A stretch of DNA of 64,000 nucleotides from Sphagnum compactum (lineage: Eukaryota > Bryophyta > Sphagnopsida > Sphagnales): the NCBI GenBank assembly GCA_965153455.1, contig OZ234499.1, forward strand, positions 14,628,271-14,692,270. Reading direction: 5' to 3'. The notes under the pieces were generated by a model. The model was given only the letters and a program-made list of their open reading frames with translations. It did not search any database and had not been told where the DNA came from. This document shows positions 46,401-58,747 of this stretch, piece by piece (the stretch's first letter is position 1; the number at the start of each line of letters is the position of its first letter). The translations under genes were made by a program, and so were the position numbers.

Positions 46401-48790
46401 ATGGAAGAGTCATCCCAAAATGAAAACATAATAAGTAATAATGATGAAATATATATGAATGATGTTGTAATGGAAGAGGAGAGAATGGAAAAAGAGTTTG
46501 AAATTCACCCAAGTGTGCAAACAGAAAAAAAATATAAATGTAAATAGGGGGGAAGAAATAATTAATGAAAACTTGAAAAAATTGCATCTTCAAAGAAAAA
46601 AGTGGAGACATGATAGTAGAAATGCACTATGTTGATCATATATCATCTATTATGTTTACACAATAAGCTAGTGGATGTTAAGTGTTCTCAATTGATGAGA
46701 TGCATTATGCCAATCCAATTTTAATGCCAAAACACAAGCAAGGAAATGTTTGATATTGTATAATAGTGCAAATGGAATACTACATTAAAAAACATGTTTA
46801 TGTAGACCATTGTATGATTACAAAAATGTTTGAAAAAATGAACAATTTATTAAAAGATGTGGAGAGACACCTGCAAAAAAAAAGACTTCATGTAAGTGGA
46901 ACTATTATAGATCCAATTTTTTTGTTGCCAAAGATTCTTATAAGAAAGATGATGTGCAACAAAAACAATTTATGGAAGATTTTCTTTTAATTGTTAAAAA
47001 CCATTTGCCAATGTATCTTGTTGAAAGTTAATGGTTAGAGAAATTTAATTTTCATTTGTGTTTAAGGGTTGTTTTGCTTTTAAAAAAATAATTTTCAATT
47101 TTTTTTTGTTATAGTTGGTGGAAAAATAATAATAATCATATGTTTTACTTGCTTTGGCATATTGTTATTCTATAATAAGTTTTGAACTATGGATGTCAAA
47201 AGGGGCTTATGACATTTTTTCCCTTGTTACTAACTTTTTGGGGGTTGAATGACAACCAAAATGTATTACAATTAAACTTTTTGAAGCATCTAATACCTTT
47301 GGGCACACATTAGCCAAAGACTTAATTGAGTTGTTAGGCAAGTATGACTTGAGAAAAAAAATCATTACTTATGTTAAAAATGAAATATTTAAACACTATG
47401 ACTACAACTTTGAAGTCTATTGTAAGTTGTGATATTTTAAGTTTAGCAGAAAGTTTCCAGGTTAGCTATTTTGGCTAATGCATTTTTTAAGGCTTGTTAG
47501 TATGCTTTAGTTGATGAAAAAGTTTGTAAGGGTTTGAAATATGTGTATATCAAAACTACCCAATTTAACCTACAAAAATGCATAATTTGACTGAAGTTTT
47601 TAAAAAAAGGCAGATAAGATTGGAACAACGCTTGTGTAGATTTGAATATTCCTTAAAGAAAACTAAACATTTTAGTGAAAACAAGGTTATCATCAGAACT
47701 TTAATATTTTTTTGTTTATTATTGTTTTTGTTAAAACTTGCTACAATTTAGATATTGATTATTTGCTGTTTTTTTTGTAGGTTTGCCAATAAAATCATTA
47801 TTTTTCAAGAGGCTTTGCAATTCAAGGATACTACAATGTTTTGTTGTAATAGGCAAAGTTCAATAAGGATGACAACCAAAGTTCCACCCCCTTGGACATG
47901 GCATATTTGTCAAATTGTTGTTGATTATCTCTCCCCTATTGTAACTGTTTGTGTTCTAAACCAATCTAGGGGACATTGGTTGTTAAGTGATGTCCTTTCA
48001 TTTTGCCATTTCCATGAGCTTGAAATTGAGAGAACCAAAATATGCACCATTTTTTCAAACCTTAATGGAAGAGGATTCTAGTGTGGCATTTGAATTAATT
48101 TGTTTAGCTTCCAACATTAGAAAAGAGGTTTGTGAAGTTCTAGATAGTTTTCTTTCATTCTTGAAGAAATTTGATGAAAGAACACATAATATGTTAGCTC
48201 TATTGTTGGGCTCAAGATTTAAATTTTTTTGCTTAGTGTCTTCTTTCATTGGTCATGATCAAGGGGTAACATTTGTTGAGTAGTGTGATACAATGTTTTT
48301 ATATCCTATGTTCATGAAACGTTATTATCATTTGCATCCACTGATAGAAACTAATAATGATTTTGTTGACTAGAAAGTGGATGACAGTTTGGATATTTTT
48401 CAAGTGATAACAATAAATACTGAGCCAACAAAAGACTTTGTTAAGAGAGAACTATTGGTTTTCAAGCATTATTTAGTGGATGTGAAGAAGATCAAGTGTC
48501 CCTTTTGTGGTGGAAGAAACATAAGCCACATTCCCACATTTGCGTTTCTTGCTTGTTAGATTTTAGGCATTGTTGGTTCTCAAAAGATTGAAAGGATCTT
48601 TTCCTCAGTTGGAATTGTCATTAATTTAAAAAGATGTCGTTTATAATTAAAAACTTAGAAAATTTAATTTTTGTAAAAAAAAATAGGCCCAATGATTGTA
48701 GAGTTGGTTGTAAATCCCCTTCTAACCTTTTTAGAACTTATTTGGATAGATGCATACCTAGATGAGCTGGAACAATTTGAAGGAGCTTTT
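46401..48790 (+). pseudogene. hAT transposase, broken
   Basis: An acidic N-terminal open segment (46401-46547, 'MEESSQNENIISNN') and 46766-46990 precede core pieces. Around 47200-47400 'FFPLVTNFLGVE' and 'LIELLGKYDLRKKIITYVKNE' match the RNase H-like core. At 47755-48081 and 47987-48283 come 'LSPIVTVCVLNQSRGHWLLSD' and an adjacent helical domain. Near 48550-48645 'ILGIVGSQKIERIFSSVG' and 'INLKRCRL' are the C-terminal hAT dimerisation motif (S-x-x-x-E-R-x-F-S). Stops, frameshifts and missing sequence make it non-functional. Confidence 0.8.
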
Positions 48791-49118
48791 TGAAGAGATG
48801 AAATTGTGAATTTATGAACTGCTCAAAATATATTCAAAGTCTTTTTTTTAATCAAAAAATAATATAACTTTTAAAAAAAAATTGAGATCCGGCTTGTGAG
48901 AACTGACCAAGAAAACCGGCTGTTCTCGAATTGCGAAGAACCACCAAGCTTGAGAACTGGATTTTTTTCTTTGGAAAAAATCTGATACCCAGGATGGTTC
49001 TCATAAGCTCCCTGTTTTTAAAAAAGTAAGAACTGGGCCTGTCTCATGCCCTAGCTTAAAGAACCGGAACGTCCATTCTTTAAAATTAGTGAGAATCATC
49101 CAACACTGGTTAGACACT

Positions 49119-52100
49119 ATTGAGCCCATCTGAACTCCCATCTGCATAACATGTAAGTCCCAACTTCAGAAAGGACAGTATACAGTACACCCACAGAAAA
49201 GGAAAGAGGTCACCAGATACACCAGATGTGGTTGGCTAGCATCAAAATTTCCTTTTTTCACCCTTTTTGTTTCCTCCCCTGAATTGACTAGCTACACAGC
49301 TCCGCCCCAAAACAGCTCCTCCCCATCTACGCCAACTTCGGAAAAGAGGATTTTCTTTTTCAAATTTGTGATGGAACCCAAATGGCTATCATGCATAGGA
49401 AGATTTAGCTGGATATTTCAGCTAGAAATGAGACATGAAAGTAGAAATTTTGAACATCCCTTATATTTTAGAGTTTTCCATAAACTCTGGCGATTACGGG
49501 GTGAGAACGACCAGTTTTGGCATAATAGGGCATCAAACGTGTAACTAGGAATGAAAATTCAAGGACCAAACTAGTTTTTCTACCAATTTTGGGGGTCGGT
49601 AAACTGGTTTCATCCTACCTTTCCTTTTCCTGAGCGCCTCCACTGCTGCTGCATATATTTTCACTGCTCATACCTGTAAAACTACTATGATTAGTCTCGA
49701 ACTTTGTGCACCAGACTGAGATTTAATAAAATTTCATTGCTTTGCAAATACCACTGAAATAGGCAAAATGTTAAATCAGCCAAAGAAATTGAATGCACTC
49801 AGTACAAAAGTACTGCTGCGATTTTTTTCCCCCAATCTGCCCTTTGCCCCTTTCATATTTTCTAAAACATATTCAGTGATACTCGGGCATGTTTTTGCAT
49901 TCATGACCTTTCATGTTATGAATGTTCCAAGGGCACATAACATGCCCAGTCACATGTTACATATCCTTAATACTCATAACATGTCCAAACATGCATAACA
50001 TAGACCCAAAAAGTGAATAGGTATCACAAGGTAAAAACAAACGGGTGAAAGCAGGTCCAAAGACAGGGTGACTTTATGGATAACTCTAATATTTTTAAAT
50101 GATGAACTGGATTAATTCGAAACTCCAAAATCACTGTTTTGCATTTTTTATTTTTCATTTCTCCAGGAAAAATATAAACACTGCCAAGTCCCCATAAGCC
50201 CACTCTGACCACCGAGTCATCCACCAAAATCATCTGTCAAGTTGAACTGCTAATCAAATATTTACAGGCAAAGGTCACTTCCGCTTAAGAAGGGTGGCTA
50301 TTTTGGAACCTTAGTGGCGAGACAACAAGTTGCTCAACCAAGTGGCACTAGGAGGGTAACACAAAATGGCTGGCAGGGACGCTAGACTTTCGCATTCTAA
50401 ACCTATAACCGCATTGCAAGTAATTGTTTGAGACCCTGAATCCAGACCGAACTATGAATTGTGTACAATGAATCCCTCAATTAGTTTGACCACAATAGGC
50501 CAAAAAATGATGTGTGCAAATCCGATCTGGATAATTTCCCAAAAAAATGAAAAATAATCCTGTAAAGGGTTGTGGTTTTAAGTAAACGGTTTACCTCTAT
50601 TTTCAAATTGTTTCTTGGCTTTGATACCACATCCAATTGAGCAACATTTCGCGGCCCGTCTATGTTGGTTTTTATTTTCAACTTTCAGACATGTCTATCC
50701 TAGTTAGGAGGAAGAATGCACCATAGCCTAAATGACTATCCTGGTCAAAAATTTGCAGGATCATCCTCAACAAACTTAATGATTTGCACCATGGCAATTT
50801 TTGCCAACCTCAATTATTTTGACAAATTGTGTATAATCACTTGCGAAAAGGGGGGGAAAAAAATCAAAACTCAAGACAAAGAGTTCATGGTATAATGAAA
50901 ATCCATAGTTGACATAATAGGTTTTTCATTGTCAACTTGAAGAATGACATATCAATAGACGTATCAAAAGACATTAAAATAAGATCAATATCAAATCATG
51001 CGCACACTCTTGGGGTAGCAATAGTGGCCCTTAATCACACTAATGTGCTTCTTGAAGGAATATCATCATTTAACATTAATCAATATTAATGGAAGATCAT
51101 CTCCAAATCTTCCATCACACCATGTGAAGGAAAGCAAAACTGCAATTTTGAAATCAATTCTTCAATTACTTCCTCACCTTGATTTGTGACTATTTTCACA
51201 ACCTAATTGTGCACCTCTTTAGTCACAAAACTCATAACATTTGTTAGTTGATTCAATTGTTTCACCCAAATGTGTTATCCATTATAATGGGAGGTTAAAT
51301 GTTACATACATTTATTCTAATGTGTTATCCACTGCATGATGATTAAATCATGGGAGGGATCCACCAAACACTTGTAAGAATAAAAAATTGAACTTAAAGG
51401 CAATGTCAAGGTTCACATAATGTGAAAACAAAAATGCTTGACAAAATTTGATTATTGCCATGTGGCCAACAAGAAAGACATCCCAAGCTTGGACTAGCTG
51501 CATTAACATGTTCACCAATAGCAATATTAGCAACAATATTATTAATAACACAACCTTAGGTTTTTCAAGTGGTATCAATGGTAAAGAACCTTGTTGATTC
51601 TTGGTTTTGTCATCAAATGTAAAATTAAGGTTTGTTCCTTAACTCTTAACAAGGAAAAAACATGGGAACTTCATCATGGGAGTAGTTAAGTTGAACCTAC
51701 AATTATGTCAAACTGCACAAATTAAGAAGACCAAGTGGTTTATGTAGTTTGGAACCAAAATAATGCACATATGAATCACACAATAACATATATTTACAAT
51801 ACTCACCATGGTTTGAACTTGAAAAGAATCACCATTTTCTTCCATATATTATATTTTGCAACTCTTCATGGAAGTTAAATTGAAATGACGTTTTTTTTCA
51901 AAACTCCCAAGCAAGAATATCAAAACTACAAAGTTGTGAATCCCACCATTTCATGATGTCATATGTTTTTCATTTTGCATACGAATTGACATTTTTCAAG
52001 GGAAAAAGGTGAAAGCACAATCACTTATACACAAAAAAGTAATCCTTGAAGTTATAATCATATTTATACAAATAAATGCAAGAAAGTAAATTGAAACCTT

Positions 52101-54050
52101 TTCAATTATTTTGAACCATTGTGGGCCTTAAATATTGAGTTTAAATATGTTGTATACAAAGTTTGAAATTTTTTAGTGTATTAAAAATAGGTAAAAAATA
52201 TTTTTGAAATTGATTGATGAAATTGTGTTCAAAATTACTTTTACATCAAATTATTGATATGTTATTACTTTTGCATTGGAAGTTGAAAGTGCATAAGTCA
52301 ATTTTAGATTGCCATTAGCCAAGAAATTTAAACTTTCCAATATTTCATTTACTTGAAACCTACTTTGTTTCTTTAAACAACTTGCAAAGTGAAAAAACAT
52401 TTACTTGCGTTTTTGATAAATATATTTTAATCTATTTTAAACATGTGATTCTTCAACATCATTGACATAAATTCAAAAAACATGTTCATATTGATCATTG
52501 AAACAAAAAACATTTCTAGGTTTAATATGTTAAGGCTTAGTTTATGGCTATTTTACATTTCTTTTGACAAGGATCACAAAATGTTTTATTGATCGTGCCT
52601 TCACCCTAAAATTGTTGCTCTTGAAAAGATCTTTCCAACAACATTAAGTTTTTTGATCAAAGTTGATTTCAAGTGATTAAATGGTTAGTCATTTTGAAAG
52701 TTTGACTCTCAACCCTTCAAATGGCCATAACTTATGTTGCAAGTCTTTGTTTTGGAATCCAACCCCATTTAAACATAATATTTTCAAGAACTATTCAATG
52801 GTTTTTTCAAAGCCAATTTGGACAAGGTTTGTTCCCCCAAATTTTGCTTCAAAATTCGACTTTCAATTCTTCAAGAAATTAAAAAAGTTGAAAGTGAATT
52901 GTCACTTTCAAAACTTTCAACTCCCAAAATGAGAATTTGTTTTGGGAGTTTTGTGATTCCTTATTGTGCATACTTTCAACACTTGTCAAAGTGTGTTTGA
53001 ATCAAGGGGTGATTTGGCATCAATCTTAGTCAATTTCTTTTCTCATGTTGAACCAACCTTTGTCACAAGCCCAAGCCTAAAGTTGTGACAACCAACTCAT
53101 AAAAACCTCAATGTCACATATAACAATGCAAAATTAACCTTGATAAAGTTGTTGTAAGGGAGTTTGCAACCACCTTCATTAATACATTACAATAGTCAAT
53201 GATCATTTTTGCAAGTTCCAACATGAAATCCACCTTGTTTTGACACTTTTCAATAAATCATAATTTTTTTAATTTTCATGATCTTATCAAATTTATTATA
53301 TTCCATGTGTCTCTTCAAAGGTTTTTATTGAAGTAAGCATATAGGGTTTGGAGCAAGCTCTTCACCTACAAACCATGTTCAACATAGATAGAACTTGCAC
53401 GACAAAATTAATTTGATAGGTTGCAAGCACAATGTTGTGCATGATTTCAACCATGGACATGCCAATATTATTACATTAGTGCTTATGTGAATAATTTTGT
53501 ATTTCACAGAACTATACCAAGCCTTTCATACTTTCATATTCATTCATGGGCTTTCTTTTCTAGAATAACAAAAACATTGTGGCCCAAATTGAACCACTTT
53601 CTTCAAGTCCTCACTACCACACCTTGCATGACCTCAACCAACACATTTTCTTGGTCACTATAAACATATGGCAATTCACCTTTAGCATGTTAATAGTCTT
53701 CAACCCAATGAAATGCACCTTTAGGAACACCAAGCATGGGGGAAGTTTCTTTTTTACAAGCATGGTTGTAAAATATAATGAAATTAAGGAATTAGTTGTT
53801 TTTCCTTCCCCATAATTTTTGTGCAAATCTTGCACTTGATGTTAGTGACAAACCCATATTCATTTAATACATTCTTTGCCCATGGAAGTTTTGCAACCCG
53901 TATTGCATCTTGAAATTTTCGAATCAAATTATAAACCTTCTTTATTTTCTTACAGTCAAATTCAATCTCTTTTAGGGTTTTTCAATTGAATCAATTTCAA
54001 AGGTTTTAAATCAACGTGAGGTGAACTTCCTCCATTCATTATTGAATTTC
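49119..54050. other. No gene recognised, AT-rich
   Basis: AT-rich from about 50700 with only short open frames. An 11-bp perfect inverted repeat (AACTCCCAAAA / TTTTGGGAGTT, 52919-52950) is present. No TE coding domains were recognised. Confidence 0.5.
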
Positions 54051-54211
54051 CACTACACCAAAAATGACTCTTATAACTAGTCTTAAATGACTACAAGTGA
54101 CATAAGTGACTAAAAATGACATAAACAATGGGTCTAATTTGACTATAAATGGCATAAACAATTAGTCTAGTAAAACAAAACTAGTCATAGAATGCCATTT
54201 TTGGCATAGTG
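54051..54211. mobile_element. CACTA-like MITE, 161 bp
   Basis: The left end CACTACACCAAAAATGAC and the reverse complement of the right end, CACTATGCCAAAAATGGC, match at 15 of 18 positions and begin with the diagnostic CACTA. The interior is filled with TGACTA/TAGTC-type subterminal words in both orientations (TGACATAA, GACTA, CTAGTC), as in CACTA elements. The 3-bp flanks are TTC and TCC, an imperfect target duplication. No coding capacity. Confidence 0.7.
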
Positions 54212-56064
54212 TCCATTTGTTCTTCTCAAAATGTTGGTTGCTACTTTTAACAATATTGCCAACCTTATTTTGTGAATTGAACAAATGATGATATTTGAAA
54301 TTCCCAAGGGGTTTAAGAGGAACCATCATGCAAGTTACAATTTACAACATATAAAATGAATGCAAGAAAAAACATAGACTTAGAAATCAATAATTAGGAC
54401 CTATTATTTGAATCCTAATCAATTGATTTTATGGTGTAATGTACAAAATGTGCACACACACTTGCAAGTTCTAAATTTGATAAGCAAAGTTGATGAGTAG
54501 GGAACACTCAACAAAGTTGATGACTCCAATTGTTCAAGCATACTACATGATGCCCTCTCACAATATAAATGTAAAGATAATCACACAATTTTAAAAAAAA
54601 AAAAAAAAAGGTTTTGAACTCAAGAGTTAAGATTCTAGAATTGAAAACATGTTTAAACACATTAAATGATCCCTATATGGTGCATATAAAAATAATGCAA
54701 CTTTGAATCTTGAAGAAAAGCACATTGCACACAAATTTTAAACAAAAGTGAAAATTCAAGATTCAAAAGCATTCACTTAAATTCTAGTGAATGTTGGTAA
54801 AAGGCATTATTTTTCATTACATACCATCACCCTACTTGTTCCCCCAACCTCAAAACCTTTTAGACTTTATAAAAAATCAAACATTACATAGTACATCAAC
54901 ATTTTAAGTTGCATTTTTACTCAAGTTTCAACAATTGATTGTTGCCAACTCTCAAGCACCTAAGAGTGGGCACATGAAAAAGAAACACTTAGAGAAAAAC
55001 ACTACAAAATTAAAGGGGAATACTAATTTGCATAAAGTAGAGAATACATTGCAATACCACAATGATGCACATCAATCATAACAAAACCTATATTAAAAAT
55101 AAACAAAGAATGTGTGATTTAAAAATCCAATGTGGGGCATGGGATGGCAAACTACAAGTAGGAACAAGTGATGGCCATGAATGATATTGACATGTGAACA
55201 ATGACTATTAAATGTTGCCCATGATGATAAAGATGATTTTTGGTTAAATAAATAAAATTTTCACACATTTTCCCTTTTGATGTGACCAACCACTTGCCAA
55301 TGGGGAAATTTAACTATAAATGATCATACATAAAAAATTGCATCTATCAATTAAATGCTACAAATATTATTGTAATATCTAGGTTGGTTTGGTAGCAAGG
55401 TGCTTAATAATTTATTATTTGATGTCAATTATGTTCAACAATAAATATAACAATATCTTACAATTTGGAATTATCTTAAATAATGAAGCTATTGTGCTTG
55501 AGAGCTTCCTTTAGATTTTGGAATAACATGCATGTATTTTGTTTTAATTACAATTTCAAAAGTAATTAATTAGTGCCTAACCAAGTTAGGTACTATGATA
55601 GTCATTGTGGGTCCAATTTTATAGTTAGGCACTATGAAAAATTTGTTGATCAAGCTCATTTTGAACTTTAGGGGACAAAAAAAAGTTATTTTCATACATC
55701 ATGATCACTAATGGAAGCTTTGTTTGACAAAACTAGTAAAGAATTAAAAAAATAAAAATAACAAACAAGACATGATTTCTCATGATGTCATGAACAATAG
55801 TCCTTAGCTCACTTGCATATTGTTTTGTAACCTTCACAAACTACACATTGGCCCTCGTGATTTGGAGGGGGAGGAGGTTGGTGTGGGTACACCTAGTGGG
55901 GTGTATGTTAAAAAGGTGAAAAATGAAATTAAAAAGGTGGCATATTCCTATTTTGTGGGAAAAATTTCGAAATCATGGAAAATAATTTCTTTTTGAAAAA
56001 GTTTCGTCACATTTCAACTCAATTTTTTCTTTTTGCCAAGATATTTTTGGCAATTGTTTTTTGG
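54212..56064. other. No gene recognised, AT-rich
   Basis: AT-rich sequence with a poly-A run at about 54592-54609. No coding domain or inverted repeat noted. Confidence 0.5.
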
Positions 56065-56072
56065 GTCTGGAC

Positions 56073-56810
56073 CAGTGTTGGGTGGTTCTCATTTTTGTCA
56101 TGAAAATCGTTGGCTCTGGTTTTTGGGGCAGGTTCTAAGAACCGCCCTGATTCTTTAAAAAATTTCCCCATTCTGAGAATCACCCCGGTTTTCAGGGATG
56201 ATTCTCACAAGTTGGTTCTCACAAATTATGGTTTTTTTGGTTGTATATATTATAATTTATACTTTAAAAAAAATTGTGTTTCTTTTCTCACAATCAGCGT
56301 TTTACTTTTTGGCATGAAACTCAGTTTAGCAGCAAATTTGGCAAAGCCTTGTTCTTTCTTTTCCCGAACGCTTTCAACCAATCACTGCTCCTATGTGTAC
56401 TGTACTATAAACGTTCTGGAGCCTGGTGCATCTAATGCTGAGTTTCAGTATTTCATACCCTTATTTAATAGAATTTCATGACTTTGTGAACAACATCCAA
56501 GAGGGGATGAAGCATCAAGTGGGGGGTTGCAACTCAGGCCCAACAGGGCATGACTTTCCAGAGAACTCTAATATTTACCTTATATTTTTCTTACCATGAG
56601 AACCGGACCATTCTCAAAATGTGAAAACCGATCCGGTTCTCAAATTGGTTGTCAAATGAGAACTTGAGCGGTTCTCACCAGGCGATTCTCATCTCCAGTG
56701 AGAACCTTCAATCCGGTTCTCTTGACAATTGACATCTTCGGTTCTCGCTGAGAACCGGGCTGAAAACCAGAGTTGGTTTTCAGCCAATGGGTGAGAACCG
56801 CCCAACACTG
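56073..56810. mobile_element. Non-autonomous hAT derivative, 738 bp
   Basis: Begins CAGTGTTGGGTGGTTCTCA and ends TGAGAACCGCCCAACACTG, a near-perfect TIR of the same type as the 45.2-49.1 kb hAT element. Flanking 8-mers GTCTGGAC (56065-56072) and GTGTAGAC (56811-56818) agree at 6 of 8 positions. Both ends are packed with GGTTCTCA/TGAGAACC repeats (56140-56230, 56590-56800). The interior has one unremarkable open frame and no transposase. Confidence 0.8.
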
Positions 56811-57555
56811 GTGTAGACTTTTAAAACTTGATGCCAATCAATGTTAAATCTCTCTTGGGATGTTTGATAATAACACAAGATCAGAAAATTGAAAAAGAAA
56901 AGAGAAAAAAAATTGTCACGGGGTGCTTGACATTTTTTTTAAAAATTTAAATTTTTTTTTTTGATTTAGCCAAAGTGGCCATCATTTAGAAATTAAAAAA
57001 TAAATTGAACCAGATATGAGATTCTCTTGAAATAAAACTTTTTCTGTATTCTTAGCTATGTAATTGAAACTTGTCATAAAAATATGGTGATTTGGAATTT
57101 TCTTTTTCTCTCAAAATATGGTGAAGTTGGGTCTTTTTCCAAGAATAGTCTTTGAAATAACATTTTGCAAGTCTAAACTTGGCGAAAATCCAATGGTGAG
57201 AAAATCAGTGGCCATGTTAGCACCGAACTTTTTGTTACTGGCAAAATTTTGTGCAAAAATGAAACTAAAAATAGTTTTTTTGAAAATGAATTGAATTTGG
57301 GAGTTTTCAATAGCCAAAAGTGAGATTAGAAAAACAGTAAAATTTTCCAGATTTCTATATTTTGTTTTCAGTATGCAGGCATCAATATAGAAGATTGATT
57401 AAAAAAATTTAAACTTTATACTTGAATTAGTGACAAATTTGGCTACATCTTCCTAAGGATAATTGCCATTTTTAATATACCTTCCTTTGGACGATCGCCA
57501 CTTAAGCTAGATAAAGAAATCCCTGAAAGAGCACTGCGTGGCCTTACATAGCATA

Positions 57556-57836
57556 AGAGCATCTCCACCCCAAAACTGTAAGCAACTCCTTTATGTTAAA
57601 AAAGAATAGTGTTTAATGATCACTGTCCCCACCCACGCACGTCAAAGACCATTTATGTCTTTACATCTGGACCAAATAATAGTCACTGTCCAAATCCATA
57701 GAAGAAATTATTTTTTGAAGGGGTTAAAATGACCGTGCAACATGGACATCAATACAGGAGCAAAGCAGGATTTATGCTATCCTGCTGCCAGATTTAATGA
57801 AAAGGGGTGTTTGCAGGCGTGCAATGGAGATGCTCC
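57556..57836. mobile_element. Candidate MITE with GAGCATCTCCA ends
   Basis: GAGCATCTCCA at 57558-57568 and its exact complement TGGAGATGCTC at 57825-57835 bound a 280-bp non-coding stretch. Such GAGCATCTCCA-type ends are common in plant short transposons. No target duplication was found, and an 11-bp match could be partly chance. Confidence 0.4.
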
Positions 57837-58314
57837 AATGTCGTCTGGTTCTTATTGCAACAGGCACCTACAGTCCAGTTCTCAAAACTGGTTCTGTGGA
57901 TTTCTAAAACCTTTGATTTCAATCATTTTCACAAAGAATTTAAAACAGGTCCAACTCAAGACCAAGTTCGATTCATCTCCCTTATGCACAATTAAACATT
58001 ATTAATTTGTTCAATTAGTTCACATATTTCAAAATTAAAATTATGCAATATTAATTATGTATGACCAACCAAAACAAATAACTTGCCTAAAATGTAGGGT
58101 CAAGCTTAGACCTTAAGGAAAATAAAATTATATTTATGTGCCCAAAGAACTTTAACCTGTTCAAAGCGGGGTTGCACCCTCAGTTCAGATTCTAAATCAA
58201 TTTTGAAAAGAGGCTGATTACACAATCAGGTTTGAATGGTAGTTGATCTAAAACCTGATCTAACCTGGACCTCAACCTGCCTATTTTTCAGAACCTGCAA
58301 ACACTGGTGTTAAC

Positions 58315-58739
58315 CAATGTTGGGCAAGTAAGAACTGTGAGGAAGCATGGAATTGGAACTAGAAACAGATCTAATGAAAGAACTAGAACTGGATTTTATA
58401 TTTGAAAGAATCAGACTTGGAACCAGGTTCCCAGTTCTATATACATGTGAAACTTTGAATTTTAATCTAGATATACTTTTCAGGAACAAAAGAAAAAAAG
58501 CATAACTAGAACCAGAGGTTAAGCAGCAGTTAAGCAGCAGTTCCAATCCATGTTAGTAATAACCAGACTGCAAACAGGTTTGATTTTCAGAAACGAAACT
58601 GAAATTTATTAAGAAAAACAGTTTGTAACTGGAATCTCAATTCCATTTATGCCTGGAACCAGAACCAAAGCAATTATAATTCATTTTTGAGAACTACAAC
58701 TGGGTGTTATTCATAAAAGTAAAGAACCACCGACCACTG
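58315..58739. mobile_element. Candidate diverged hAT derivative, 425 bp
   Basis: Left end CAATGTTGGGCAAG and reverse-complemented right end CAGTGGTCGGTGGTTC resemble the CAGTGTTGGGCGGTTC terminus. Flanking 8-mers GTGTTAAC and ATTTTAAC agree at 6 of 8 positions. The interior is rich in AGAACTGG/CCAGTTC words, analogous to the GGTTCTCA subterminal repeats of the related elements. Confidence 0.45.
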
Positions 58740-58747
58740 ATTTTAAC

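Larger units (their letters stand above)
45178..49108 (+). mobile_element. hAT DNA transposon, about 3.9 kb, inactive
   Basis: The direct repeat GGTTAGACACT occurs at 45170-45180 and 49108-49118 and contains the 8-bp target duplication expected for hAT (GTTAGACA or GGTTAGAC). The ends are inverted repeats: ACTGTTGGGCGGTTCTCAC at the left and the complement of AGTGTTGGATGATTCTCAC at the right. Subterminal regions (45200-45310, 48890-49100) are rich in GGTTCTCA/TGAGAACC words. Inside are a degenerate minisatellite and a broken hAT transposase on the plus strand. Confidence 0.85.

Noticed and set aside
52919-52950. Rho-independent-type terminator hairpin
   Set aside because: Short inverted repeat in plant intergenic DNA; bacterial terminators do not apply.
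53579-53835. Overlapping frames on both strands
   Set aside because: AT-rich DNA without family similarity; neither strand preferred.
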